Source of the DNA: RGIG2094 sp045660065
Lineage (GTDB): Bacteria; Bacillota; Clostridia; RGIG6154
DNA length: 64,000 nt
Direction of reading: 5' to 3'
NCBI GenBank assembly: GCA_045660065.1
Contig: JAZRDC010000100.1
Coordinates: forward strand, 12,561 to 76,560
Under the pieces are notes generated by a model. The model worked only from the letters and a program-made list of their open reading frames with translations. It was not told where the DNA came from and searched no databases. A program made the position numbers and the translations under genes. Of the stretch, positions 22,529 to 31,504 are shown piece by piece (the stretch's first letter is position 1; every line of letters starts with the position of its first letter).

Positions 22529-25411
22529 ATGGCTTGGTATGATGAGGCAATATTTTATCACATATATCCTTTAGGTATGACAGGTGCACCTAAACAAAAT
22601 ACTTATGGCGAACCTGAACACAGATTGAATAATTTAGTACCATTTATTTCGAAAATTAAAGAATGGGGTTTTACTGCACTTTACATCGGGCCTCTTTTTG
22701 AATCAGTAGGACATGGCTACGAAACAACAGATTACAAAAAACTCGATTCAAGACTTGGTACTAATGAGGATTTAAAAAACTTTGTAGCAGAATGTCACAA
22801 GCAAGGAATACGAGTTGTGTTAGACGGTGTATTTAATCACACAGGGCGTGATTTTTTTGCCTTTAAAGACATACAACAAAATAAAGAAGCATCAAAATAC
22901 AAAGACTGGTATTGCAATGTAAATTTCGGTGGAAACAACGAGTATAATGACGGATTTTCTTATGATAACTGGGGCGGATATAATCTGCTCATAAAACTTA
23001 ATCAGCATAATAATGAAGTCAGAGAGTATATCGGAGATGTTATCAGATTCTGGGTAAAAGAATTTGACATAGACGGAATTAGACTTGATGCTGCAGATGT
23101 TCTTGATTTTGAATATATGAAGATGATGCGTCAGGTAACTAACGAAGTAAAACCTGATTTTTGGCTTATGGGCGAGGTTATCCACGGTGATTACAGCCGT
23201 TGGGTAAACGGAGATACGTTGCATTCTGTTACCAACTATCATTTGCACAAAGCATTGTATTCAGGGCATAACGATCATAACTATTTTGAAATCGCCCATA
23301 CCGTGAAACGATTGTATGAAATGGGAAGAAATAACCCTGACGGGCTTAAACTATACAATTTTGTTGACAATCACGATGTGGAACGCATTTATACTAAACT
23401 AACTGATAAAAAACATTTTACCCCTGTTCATATCCTGCTTTATACTTTGCCTGGTGTGCCATCTGTTTATTATGGCTCAGAATTTGGCATAGAGGGGCAA
23501 AAACAACGAGGTTCAGATGATTCTTTAAGACCTGAAATTCCCTATGAACAATATGTTGAATTAATTAAAAACAATTGTTTTACTGATCTTATTTCAAGAT
23601 TGGGAAAAATCAGAACCGAAACAAAAGTATTATCTTATGGTGATTACAAAGAATTACTTTTGACAAATTGCCAGTACGCATTTTCAAGAAGTTATAATGG
23701 ACAGTCTGTAATAGTTGCTGTAAACAACAGCGATAATGATTTTACGATGAATATTCCCGTTCAGAATGATGGCGAATACAATGGTGCAATTTTGGGTGAA
23801 AAAGTAACTGCAAAAAACGGAAATATTTCTGTCATTATTAAGGCAAATTCAGGTGAAATTTGGTTGCCTGCAGGTGCAGAAAATGAAATTTATGAGCCAA
23901 TTGAAATTAAAGTTGAAACAACAATTAAGGCTGAACCAAAGACAGATAAACCTGAAGAAAATTCAGTAAAAGAGGAAAAAAACACAGGACGTAAAAGCGG
24001 TGTTTTAATGCACATATCCTCATTATATGGCGACTATTCAATTGGTGGTTTTGGCGATGAGGCAAAGCATTTTGTTGATTTTCTTTCTGACTGTGGTTTT
24101 TCCTATTGGCAGGTTTTACCTTTCTGTATGACAGATGAATGTAATTCACCATATAAATCTTTTTCAACATTTGCGGGAAATCCATATTTTGTTAATTTGA
24201 ATAAACTTTATGAAAAGGGTTTGATAAACAAAACAGAACTTGAAGAAAACCGTCAGCAGACTCCATATGTCTGCGAGTTTGAAAAACTTCGTGAAAACAG
24301 AATAAATCTTCTTGTGAAAGCATCGTCAAGAGTGAAAAATAAAGAAGAAATAGAAAGTTATATTGCTAAAAATCATTACCTTGCAAAATTCTGCGAATTT
24401 ATGGCACTTAAAAGCGCCAACAATGATTTGTCGTGGCTTGAGTGGAAAATTGATAAAGTTGACGAAACACTTTTATTTGCGTGGAAATTTATACAGTTTG
24501 AGTTTTTTAATCAATGGAAAGAAATAAAAGACTACGCAAACAGCAAAAATATAAAAATAATAGGCGATATTCCAATTTATGTATCCCATGACAGTAGCGA
24601 TGTGTGGAGCAACAAAGAGCAGTACCATCTTGACAAAGACGGACGTCCCACATTGGTTGCAGGTGTTCCGCCGGATTATTTTTCTGAAGACGGCCAACTT
24701 TGGGGAAATCCTATCTACAACTGGGACGAGATGAAAAAAGATGGCTTTAAATGGTGGTGCGACCGAATATCTCATATGGCTGAAATGTTTGACGCTCTGC
24801 GTATTGACCATTTCAGAGGAATAGAATCATACTGGGCGGTACCTGCATCTGCTGAAACTGCAAAATCAGGTCAGTGGCAAAAAGGCCCGGGTATGGATTT
24901 GATAAATGCAATAAAAAAATCAGCGGGAGATACTTTAATTATTGCTGAAGATCTTGGCGATATCACACCTGAAGTTTATGAACTTGTAAGGGAAAGTGGT
25001 TTTCCTGGAATGCGTGTATTTCAGTTCGGATTTTTATCTGATGGTGACAGTATTCACAAGCCTCATAACTATCCCGAGAATTCTGTTGCATATACAGGCA
25101 CTCACGATAACAACACGCTTTTAGGATATCTGTGGGAACTTGATGATAACGCACGAAAGAATATGCTTAAGTATTGCGGTCATACAGGTGATTGGGGAAG
25201 CGGTTGCGAAAGCATTATAAGAACAATGTTTGCAAGTCATGCAGGAGTTGTAATAATGCCCGTTCAGGACTTGCTTGGATATGGAGCAGATACCAGGATG
25301 AATACACCGGGTAGTGTGGGAACTAACTGGCAATATCGTATCACCCGTGATCAACTTGAAAGCATAGATAAAAACAAGTACAGAGAATTAAATAATATGT
25401 ATTCAAGATAA
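22529..25411 (+). CDS. Alpha-amylase (GH13)-4-alpha-glucanotransferase (GH77) fusion
   Basis: The 960-residue cytoplasmic protein fuses two glucan enzymes. Residues 1-445 are a GH13 domain with the conserved regions DGVFNHTG, GIRLDAAD (nucleophile Asp), GEVIHGDY (acid/base Glu) and FVDNHDVER. After a charged linker (about 450-490), residues 492-960 are a MalQ-type GH77 domain with LRIDHFRG (nucleophile), IIAEDLGD (acid/base) and YTGTHDNNT. Together they could cut and rearrange alpha-1,4-glucans from glycogen or maltodextrin. All catalytic acids are present in both halves. There is no signal peptide. GGAGG precedes the ATG. Confidence 0.92.
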   Translation: MAWYDEAIFYHIYPLGMTGAPKQNTYGEPEHRLNNLVPFISKIKEWGFTALYIGPLFESVGHGYETTDYKKLDSRLGTNEDLKNFVAECHKQGIRVVLDGVFNHTGRDFFAFKDIQQNKEASKYKDWYCNVNFGGNNEYNDGFSYDNWGGYNLLIKLNQHNNEVREYIGDVIRFWVKEFDIDGIRLDAADVLDFEYMKMMRQVTNEVKPDFWLMGEVIHGDYSRWVNGDTLHSVTNYHLHKALYSGHNDHNYFEIAHTVKRLYEMGRNNPDGLKLYNFVDNHDVERIYTKLTDKKHFTPVHILLYTLPGVPSVYYGSEFGIEGQKQRGSDDSLRPEIPYEQYVELIKNNCFTDLISRLGKIRTETKVLSYGDYKELLLTNCQYAFSRSYNGQSVIVAVNNSDNDFTMNIPVQNDGEYNGAILGEKVTAKNGNISVIIKANSGEIWLPAGAENEIYEPIEIKVETTIKAEPKTDKPEENSVKEEKNTGRKSGVLMHISSLYGDYSIGGFGDEAKHFVDFLSDCGFSYWQVLPFCMTDECNSPYKSFSTFAGNPYFVNLNKLYEKGLINKTELEENRQQTPYVCEFEKLRENRINLLVKASSRVKNKEEIESYIAKNHYLAKFCEFMALKSANNDLSWLEWKIDKVDETLLFAWKFIQFEFFNQWKEIKDYANSKNIKIIGDIPIYVSHDSSDVWSNKEQYHLDKDGRPTLVAGVPPDYFSEDGQLWGNPIYNWDEMKKDGFKWWCDRISHMAEMFDALRIDHFRGIESYWAVPASAETAKSGQWQKGPGMDLINAIKKSAGDTLIIAEDLGDITPEVYELVRESGFPGMRVFQFGFLSDGDSIHKPHNYPENSVAYTGTHDNNTLLGYLWELDDNARKNMLKYCGHTGDWGSGCESIIRTMFASHAGVVIMPVQDLLGYGADTRMNTPGSVGTNWQYRITRDQLESIDKNKYRELNNMYSR

Positions 25412-25436
25412 AAGACTTTGACTGTCGAGGTGAAAA

Positions 25437-25994
25437 ATGGTTATTTTGATAACGGGTGCGTCCCATACTGGCAAAACTGCACTTGCTCAAAAACTGCTTG
25501 AAAAATATAAATATCCTTATCTTTCAATTGACCATTTGAAAATGGGATTAATACGAAGCAACAACACAATTCTTACGCCCGAAAGCGATGATAAAAAACT
25601 TACAGAATATCTGTGGCCGATTGTGTGCGAAGTGATTAAGACAGCAGTTGAGAACAAACAAAATCTCATAGTTGAAGGATGCTATGTTTCTTTTGATTGG
25701 ACAAAGGATTTTGAAGATGATTATCTTGATAATATAAAATATTATTGTATTGTTATGAGCGAAAAGTACATCAAAAATAATTTTGAAGATATAAAGCGTT
25801 ATGCAAATGTTATTGAAAACAGGCTTGATGATTGCTGTACTCTGGAAAGTGTTTTAAAAGATAATGCAGAAATTTTAAAGTCTATAAAAAAACATAAAGT
25901 TAATTATGTTTTGATTGATGAAGATTATAATGCTACTATTGACAAGATATTAAAAGGAGAGCAAAATGAAAACAGGGAAGTATCGCCACTATAA
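25437..25994 (+). CDS. P-loop nucleotide kinase-like protein
   Basis: The 185-residue protein has a Walker A motif at residues 6-13 (GASHTGKT) and the layout of small P-loop kinases that sense a hydroxyl-bearing substrate (LSIDHLKMGLIRSN near residue 30). Residues past 110 are a helical lid-like region. The substrate is not recognisable. It overlaps the next gene by 29 bases. GAGGTGA precedes the ATG. Confidence 0.7.
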   Translation: MVILITGASHTGKTALAQKLLEKYKYPYLSIDHLKMGLIRSNNTILTPESDDKKLTEYLWPIVCEVIKTAVENKQNLIVEGCYVSFDWTKDFEDDYLDNIKYYCIVMSEKYIKNNFEDIKRYANVIENRLDDCCTLESVLKDNAEILKSIKKHKVNYVLIDEDYNATIDKILKGEQNENREVSPL

Positions 25995-26169
25995 AGGGAA
26001 TGAGTATGAAGTGTTAGGAGTTGCGACCCACAGCGAAACTTTAGAAAAAATGGTAGTTTACCGTGCTTTGTACGGAGAAAATGAAATATGGGTAAGACCT
26101 CTTTATATGTGGGACGAAGAAGTTGAAGTTGATGGTAAAACTGTCAAAAGATTTGAATTTATAGAATAA
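25966..26169 (+). CDS. DUF1653 family protein
   Basis: The 67-residue protein matches DUF1653: GKYRHYKGNEYEVLGVATHSET, VVYRALYG and WVRPLYMWDEEV. The fold is a small beta-barrel-like unit of unknown function, often annotated only by domain. It overlaps the end of the kinase-like gene and has GGAGAG upstream, so it is probably translated from the same mRNA. Confidence 0.88.
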   Translation: MKTGKYRHYKGNEYEVLGVATHSETLEKMVVYRALYGENEIWVRPLYMWDEEVEVDGKTVKRFEFIE

Positions 26170-26202
26170 ATAAACATATACTATAAAAAAGGAGAGATAA
26201 TT

Positions 26203-26514
26203 ATGGCTATTATAAAGGTAACAACAGAAAATTTTGAAACAGAAATTTTAAATGCAAAAGGAAAAATTTTGGTTGATTTTTATGCAGATTGGTGCGGACC
26301 TTGTAAAATGCTTTCACCAATTCTTGAAAAAATTTCTTTGGAACATCCTGAATGCAAAATTTGCAAAATAAATGTTGACGAAAGCACAACTCTTGCACAA
26401 AAATACGGTGTTATGAGCATACCGACAGTTTTGGTGTTTGAAGATGGTGGTGTTAAAGAAACATCTGTAGGACTTGTTTCAAAATCCAAAATTGAAGAAA
26501 TGCTTGGCCTTTGA
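26203..26514 (+). CDS. trxA: Thioredoxin
   Basis: The 103-residue protein is a standard thioredoxin with the active site WCGPCKM at residues 30-36, the cis-proline motif SIPTV near residue 73, and a normal length. It reduces protein disulfides using thioredoxin reductase, which is not encoded here. GGAGAG precedes the ATG. It is one of a short run of small genes (25437-27322), all on the + strand with short gaps. Confidence 0.95.
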   Translation: MAIIKVTTENFETEILNAKGKILVDFYADWCGPCKMLSPILEKISLEHPECKICKINVDESTTLAQKYGVMSIPTVLVFEDGGVKETSVGLVSKSKIEEMLGL

Positions 26515-26546
26515 TAAAAATATACTAAAGAATAAGGAGAATAAAT

Positions 26547-26771
26547 ATGCCATATATTGCAATTAAAGCATATCCTAAAGATGATGAAATCAAGAAAAAA
26601 GTTGTTGATGAAATCAATCAGGTGTTTTTAAAATACTGGGGTTGCCCCAAAGAGGCAATTTCAATTTCAGTAGAGGAAGTTTTACCTGAAAACTGGCAGG
26701 AAGTTATTGATACTGAAATTCAGCCTAAAGAAGATAAAATGATGATTTTATCAGGAGATAAAAGGTTTTGA
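26547..26771 (+). CDS. Tautomerase-family small protein
   Basis: The 74-residue protein has the catalytic Pro directly after the initiator Met (MPYIAIKAYP) and the 4-oxalocrotonate-tautomerase-like beta-alpha-beta layout, with SISVEEVLPENW near residue 45. Members act as small keto-enol tautomerases; the physiological substrate is unknown. Its stop overlaps the TTG start of the next gene. Confidence 0.75.
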   Translation: MPYIAIKAYPKDDEIKKKVVDEINQVFLKYWGCPKEAISISVEEVLPENWQEVIDTEIQPKEDKMMILSGDKRF

Positions 26772-27322
26772 TAAAGTATCTGGAGCAAAAAGATTTTAAG
26801 ATAGAATATACTTTAGAGTACAAAAATATTAAAAATATAAATCTTCGCATTAAAAATGATGGTTTGATTTATGTTTCTGCACCAAGACATATTTCCGAAA
26901 ATGTTGTTGAAAATTTTTTGATTTCAAAGTCTGAATTTATCTTAAAAGCAGTTGAAAAATATAAAGCAACAAATGCTAACCCTTTGATTAAGTATTATGA
27001 TGAAAAAGAAATTAAAGATATTATTTTATCATTGTGCAAAGAAAATTATTTGTATTTCAAAGACAAAGGTGTAAAATTTCCAGAAATCAGATTTAAGAAA
27101 ATGACTTCAAGGTGGGGAAGTTGTATTCCCTCAAAAGGTGTGCTTACATTTAATATAAATCTTATGTATGCACCACTTGAATGTATCGATTATGTTGTAA
27201 AACATGAATTTACACATTTTTTACAACCCAATCATCAAAAAGTGTTTTACGCAGAAATTTCAAAAATCTGCCCGAACTGGAAAGACTATAAAAATATACT
27301 AAAATCTATTAACTTAAAATAA
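26768..27322 (+). CDS. YgjP-like metallopeptidase (DUF45)
   Basis: The 184-residue protein is of the YgjP/DUF45 type, with MTSRWGSC near residue 114, the zinc motif HEFTH (about 149-153) and a third ligand His in QPNHQKVFY. The family is a minimal zincin peptidase of unknown substrate. The start is TTG at 26768, overlapping the tautomerase stop (TTGA); AAAAGG lies upstream. An alternative start further inside cannot be excluded. Confidence 0.85.
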   Translation: MIKYLEQKDFKIEYTLEYKNIKNINLRIKNDGLIYVSAPRHISENVVENFLISKSEFILKAVEKYKATNANPLIKYYDEKEIKDIILSLCKENYLYFKDKGVKFPEIRFKKMTSRWGSCIPSKGVLTFNINLMYAPLECIDYVVKHEFTHFLQPNHQKVFYAEISKICPNWKDYKNILKSINLK

Positions 27323-27343
27323 TGTTGAAATTATTTGTAAAAC

Positions 27344-27377
27344 AAGGACTGATGAAATCAGTCCTTTATTATTTTTT
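27344..27377 (+). terminator. Rho-independent terminator
   Basis: AAGGACTGAT-GAA-ATCAGTCCTT followed by TATTATTTTTT; closes the small-gene operon. Confidence 0.8.
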
Positions 27378-27473
27378 CTCTTAATACAAGTTCCAAACTC
27401 TTTGGTAATACTCATTCAATACATGATGTAAATATTTTCTTGTAGGTTTTAAAGAATTTATATACTCACTATC

Positions 27474-27502
27474 TTGCTAATTTGTTATTTTTATGTTAGA
27501 AT
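27474..27502 (+). promoter_or_regulatory. Promoter of flavodiiron gene
   Basis: TTGCTA (27474-27479), 17 bases, TAGAAT (27497-27502), 20 bases before the start codon. Moderate match. Confidence 0.45.
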
Positions 27503-27522
27503 ATTCGTTGAGGTGACTAATT

Positions 27523-28671
27523 ATGTATATTTCTGAAGATATTAAATACATTGGTGTAAATGACCACGAAATTGATTTATTTGAGGGTCAGTATATTGTT
27601 CCTAACGGGATGGCATATAATTCATATGTCATTATTGATGAAAAAATCGCAGTTATGGATACAGTAGATGCAAGATTTAAAGATGAGTGGCTTAAAAATC
27701 TTGAAAATGAACTTGGAGGAAAAACTCCTGATTACTTAATCGTTCAACATATGGAACCCGATCATTCTGCCAATGTTTTAAATTTTGCAAACACCTATCC
27801 TGATGCAAAAATTGTTGCGTCATCAAAGGCATTTGCTATGATGAAAAACTTTTTTGGAAACGATTTTGCTGACAGACAGATTGTTGTAGGAGAGGGAGAT
27901 TCTCTTAACCTTGGCAAACACAATCTTACTTTTGTTACTGCTCCAATGGTACACTGGCCGGAAGTTATCGTAACCTACGATAGTTATGATAAAGTGTTGT
28001 TTTCAGCAGATGGATTTGGTAAGTTCGGTGCATTAGATGTTGAAGAAGACTGGGCTTGCGAAGCAAGAAGATATTATATCGGCATCGTAGGTAAATATGG
28101 TGTTCAGGTGCAAAGTTTGTTGAAAAAAGCATCTGTTCTTAACATTCAGACAATTTGTCCCTTGCACGGACCTGTTTTAAAAGAAAATCTTGGATATTAC
28201 TTGAATTTGTATGATATCTGGTCAGGTTACAAAACAGAAAGCGAAGGTATAGTTATAGCCTATACATCAGTTTATGGCAACACTAAAAAAGCAGTTTTAA
28301 AACTTGAAGAAATGTTAAAATCCAAAGGCATAAAAGTTGTAGTTAATGACCTTGCAAGATGCGATATGGCAGAAGCGGTTGAAGATGCTTTTAAGTACGG
28401 AAAAATCGTACTTGCTACCACAACATACAACAACGATATTTTCCCATTTATGAAGGAATTTATAAACCATTTAACAGAGCGTAATTTCCAGAATAAAACT
28501 GTTGCATTCATTGAAAACGGAAGTTGGGCTCCTGTAGCAGCCAAGACTATGAAAGAAATGCTTGAAAAGAGCAAAAATCTCACATATACAGAAAATAATG
28601 TTAAGATTATGTCAGCGTTAAATGCAGAAAGTGAAACTATGCTTGAAAATTTGGCAAATGAACTTGCATAA
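27523..28671 (+). CDS. Flavodiiron protein (FprA-type)
   Basis: The 382-residue protein combines a metallo-beta-lactamase-like di-iron domain (about 1-245) and a flavodoxin domain (about 250-382). The di-iron ligands are in HMEPDHS (about 82-88), APMVHWPE (about 147) and CPLHGP (about 224). The FMN-binding loop is TSVYGNTKKA. These enzymes reduce O2 to water or NO to N2O and protect anaerobes. The likely electron donor is a rubredoxin such as the fusion at 1132. It is a single-gene unit with terminators on both sides. Confidence 0.95.
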   Translation: MYISEDIKYIGVNDHEIDLFEGQYIVPNGMAYNSYVIIDEKIAVMDTVDARFKDEWLKNLENELGGKTPDYLIVQHMEPDHSANVLNFANTYPDAKIVASSKAFAMMKNFFGNDFADRQIVVGEGDSLNLGKHNLTFVTAPMVHWPEVIVTYDSYDKVLFSADGFGKFGALDVEEDWACEARRYYIGIVGKYGVQVQSLLKKASVLNIQTICPLHGPVLKENLGYYLNLYDIWSGYKTESEGIVIAYTSVYGNTKKAVLKLEEMLKSKGIKVVVNDLARCDMAEAVEDAFKYGKIVLATTTYNNDIFPFMKEFINHLTERNFQNKTVAFIENGSWAPVAAKTMKEMLEKSKNLTYTENNVKIMSALNAESETMLENLANELA

Positions 28672-28696
28672 AACGAGTAATTAAAGCAAAAAAATG

Positions 28697-28725
28697 AAAA
28701 ATCCCACAGAAGTGGGATTTTTTGA
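28697..28725 (+). terminator. Rho-independent terminator
   Basis: AAAATCCCAC-AGAA-GTGGGATTTTTT, immediately upstream of the ZIP transporter gene. Confidence 0.85.
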
Positions 28726-28740
28726 AATGGAGTATTAAGT

Positions 28741-29493
28741 ATGGAAATGGTGTTAATTACCGCTCTCGGCGTTGGTGGAGCGACAGTTATTGGTGCAATA
28801 ATCGGGTTCTTTTTTAAAAAGATTTCCCACAGTTTTTCAGATATAATTCTGTCCTTTGCGGCAGGTGTAATGCTTGCGGCGGCTGTGTTGGGACTTATAT
28901 TGCCATCAGTTGAATATGGTGGTAAGTTTGGGCTTATCTATGCGGTTACGGGTATTTTCATTGGGGCTATTTGTTTAAATCTTATTGACAAACTTGTTCC
29001 GCATCTTCATAAATTCGTTGGGGCTGATGAAGAAGGACATAATAATGCCAAATTAAGTAAAGTGCTGCTTTTTGTAACAGCCATAGCAATCCATAATTTG
29101 CCGGAAGGTATTGCTGCAGGTGTAGGCTTTGGATCAGGCGATATTTCAAGAGCATTGGTTATTGCGGGCGGTATTGCACTTCAGAATATCCCGGAAGGTA
29201 TGGTTATAATCGGACCAATGCTTGCGGCAGGAGTTAGCGCCAAAAAGACTTTTATTTGTGCATTTTTAACAGGTGTTGTTGAAGTTGTAGGTACATTGAT
29301 TGGATATTTTGCAGTGAGTATTTCTAATCTTATCCTTCCATTTGCTTTAGCATTTGCGGGAGGAACAATGCTATACGTTATAAGTGATGAAATGATTCCT
29401 GAAACCCATGCTCATGGAGCACAAAGAGGAGCAACTTACGCACTTTTAGCAGGCTTTTGCCTGATGCTTATTACAGATGTTTTACTTGGTTAA
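28741..29493 (+). CDS. ZIP-family metal transporter
   Basis: The 250-residue membrane protein has about eight hydrophobic segments. The helix IV and V metal-binding motifs AIHNLPEGIAAGVGF and ALQNIPEGMVIIGP are present. ZIP proteins bring zinc, iron or manganese into the cytoplasm; the bacterial ZupT/GufA branch is the likely home. A histidine-bearing loop (HLHKFVGADEEGHNN) lies between helices III and IV. TGGAG precedes the ATG. Confidence 0.92.
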   Translation: MEMVLITALGVGGATVIGAIIGFFFKKISHSFSDIILSFAAGVMLAAAVLGLILPSVEYGGKFGLIYAVTGIFIGAICLNLIDKLVPHLHKFVGADEEGHNNAKLSKVLLFVTAIAIHNLPEGIAAGVGFGSGDISRALVIAGGIALQNIPEGMVIIGPMLAAGVSAKKTFICAFLTGVVEVVGTLIGYFAVSISNLILPFALAFAGGTMLYVISDEMIPETHAHGAQRGATYALLAGFCLMLITDVLLG

Positions 29494-29498
29494 AATAA

Positions 29499-29533
29499 AA
29501 ATAAGACCTCGTGTATAGAGGTCTTATTTTTTT
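29499..29533. terminator. Bidirectional terminator
   Basis: AAATAAGACCTC/GAGGTCTTATTT with T-runs on both strands, between the convergent ZIP and AraC genes. Confidence 0.85.
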
Positions 29534-29534
29534 A

Positions 29535-30431
29535 TTAAGTATGTTGTTCTGTGTCTGCATTTTGTAAGGGGACTACACTTTTTTTATATCCTATTGGCGA
29601 AAAGCCTGTAGATTTTTTAAATGCTCGTGAAAAATTATGAATACTTGAATAGTTTAATTTAAATGTTATCTGACTAACTGACAGATTGTCTTCACGGAGG
29701 AGTTTTTTTGCTTCTTCAATTTTAAGTTCTGAAAAATATTCCATAGGGCTTTTTCCTGTGAAATCCTTAAATAACACACTGAGTCTGGATTTCCTTAAAT
29801 AGAACTTCTGACATAACTTTTCCAAGTTTACACTACTGTAAATATTTTCATTCATATATGATACTATTTGTTCTACTGTATCACTTTTTGCAGATAGTCT
29901 TTTTTTTATGCTGTGTGATGCTGCATGCGCATTGCCTCGTATAAGTTTAATTAAAAACTCCACAAAATGGAATTTCATTAACTGACAGGAACCGAATTTC
30001 TCATTAGAAAAGTCCAAAGGACCTTTGAAATTGTAATCATTGGGGATTTTACCCATAGCATTTTGCGCTTCTTCAATAAACAAAGATAGCAACATCTTTG
30101 AAGTTTTATCAAGTGTAAAAGTTTTGTTTTTGAAAAAATCCATACACTCATTGTCGCAGGTAAATGATACAACAAGCATATTGTTTGCAACCTCACGATT
30201 TGAGGTGTGAGAGTGCTTTTCATTAGGACTGTGAAATATTGCCTGACCTTCTTCCAGAACAAAAGTTTTGTTCTCAGTGTTGGCAATAACTCTGCCTTTA
30301 TCTATATACACCATTTCCCAAAAACTATGGCTTTCAAGTTCGTGATGATGGTATTTTCCAAATTCAAAATAGTAGATATTATGAAATCCTTTTATATAGA
30401 TATCGGTTTTAATTTTTGTTAAAGGAAACAT
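29535..30431 (-). CDS. AraC-family transcriptional regulator
   Basis: The 298-residue protein has an N-terminal cupin-type sensor (about 10-100, with HHHELESHSFWEMVYID and FHSPNEKHSH) and a C-terminal AraC double helix-turn-helix (about 195-290, ending in SIHNFSRAFKKSTGFSPIGYK). Such regulators usually sense a sugar and control a neighbouring operon; here the divergent PIG-L/NagB-like operon starts 198 bases away. ATG at 30431 is preceded by GAGGTGA; the longer frame to 30527 runs through the promoter region. Confidence 0.92.
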   Translation of the reverse strand: MFPLTKIKTDIYIKGFHNIYYFEFGKYHHHELESHSFWEMVYIDKGRVIANTENKTFVLEEGQAIFHSPNEKHSHTSNREVANNMLVVSFTCDNECMDFFKNKTFTLDKTSKMLLSLFIEEAQNAMGKIPNDYNFKGPLDFSNEKFGSCQLMKFHFVEFLIKLIRGNAHAASHSIKKRLSAKSDTVEQIVSYMNENIYSSVNLEKLCQKFYLRKSRLSVLFKDFTGKSPMEYFSELKIEEAKKLLREDNLSVSQITFKLNYSSIHNFSRAFKKSTGFSPIGYKKSVVPLQNADTEQHT

Positions 30432-30629
30432 CTGTTCACCTCTGTGGAATAAATGATAAATTTTGCGAAAAAAATGATAAAGACTTTTTTTAAAAGATAT
30501 TTTATAATATAATTGATAAATTGTCAATTGCTTTTTTAAAAAATAGTCTTATTAAAACCAAGTAACAAAAGTGGCAATTGAAATTAAATCTATTTGTAAT
30601 AAACTTTATATAAGAAAGGATGAAAAAAT
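30432..30629. promoter_or_regulatory. Divergent AraC/operon intergenic region
   Basis: The region is very A+T rich. On the minus strand TTGACA (30527-30522) lies 15-17 bases before TATAAA/TAAAAT, a probable promoter for the AraC gene. The repeated phrase AATGATAAA (30450, 30470) and GTGGCAATTGAAATT near 30570 are possible regulator sites. No clear -10/-35 pair is evident for the rightward operon, as expected for an activator-dependent promoter. Confidence 0.45.
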
Positions 30630-31493
30630 ATGAAAATTTTAATGATTGGTGCTCATCAGGATGATAATGAGTTCGGAAGAGGCGGACTTGCAAGTCTTTA
30701 TGTTAAAGCAGGTCATGATGTTAAATTTTTAAGTATGTGTAACGGTAGCGGAGGTCATCATATTTTAACTCCAGAAGAAACAGTTGCTACACGTGCAAAA
30801 GAATCTGCAAAAGTTGCAGAACTTCTCGGTATTACATATGATGTTTGGGATGTTGAAGATTGTAATATTGTTGCTGATCTTGCTACAAGAAAGCGTTTGA
30901 TCAGATATATCCGTGAATATAATCCTGATATTATCATTTCACACAGACCAAACGACTACCACGCAGACCACAGAGCAGTAGGTCAGCTTGTTCAGGATGC
31001 ATCTTATCTTTTGACAGTGCCTCACGAATGTCCGGAAGCTCCTGCAATGCGCTTTATGCCTGTAATTCTTTACAGTGAAGACAGATTTAAATGGCCTCCG
31101 TTCCAGGCTGATATTGTTATTGATGTTGACAGCGAAATTGATGTTAAAATCAAAATTGCAGACATTAATGTTTGTCAGGTTTATGAATGGTTGCCATACA
31201 CTTACGGAATTGAGAACGAAGTTCCTACAGATCCGGAAGAACGTATTGTTTGGCTCAGAGACAGAGGAAGAAATATCAATAATGATACAACAGACGAAGA
31301 AATCAATGCTTTGAAAGGTCAGCAGGGTTATGCAGTACGCTATGCAAGAACTGCTGCACGTTTCAGAAAAGAACTTATTGAAAAATATGGTCAGGAAAGA
31401 GGTTCAAGAATTCGTTTTGCTGAAGCATATGAAATCTGTGAATATGGTAAACAGCTCACTCCTGAGACAATGAAGGAATATTTCCCATTCTGA
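30630..31493 (+). CDS. PIG-L family deacetylase
   Basis: The 287-residue protein is a LmbE/PIG-L zinc hydrolase. The metal motif AHQDDNE (residues 8-14) and a late HRPNDYHADHRAVG (about 108-121) supply the ligands. Members remove acetyl groups from N-acetylglucosamine-type moieties. It is the first gene of a four-gene operon that continues with an epimerase-like protein, a NagB-like deaminase/isomerase and an MBL-fold protein, consistent with catabolism of an acetylated amino sugar. AAAGGATG precedes the ATG. Confidence 0.9.
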   Translation: MKILMIGAHQDDNEFGRGGLASLYVKAGHDVKFLSMCNGSGGHHILTPEETVATRAKESAKVAELLGITYDVWDVEDCNIVADLATRKRLIRYIREYNPDIIISHRPNDYHADHRAVGQLVQDASYLLTVPHECPEAPAMRFMPVILYSEDRFKWPPFQADIVIDVDSEIDVKIKIADINVCQVYEWLPYTYGIENEVPTDPEERIVWLRDRGRNINNDTTDEEINALKGQQGYAVRYARTAARFRKELIEKYGQERGSRIRFAEAYEICEYGKQLTPETMKEYFPF

Positions 31494-31504
31494 TGAGGTG
31501 TAAT

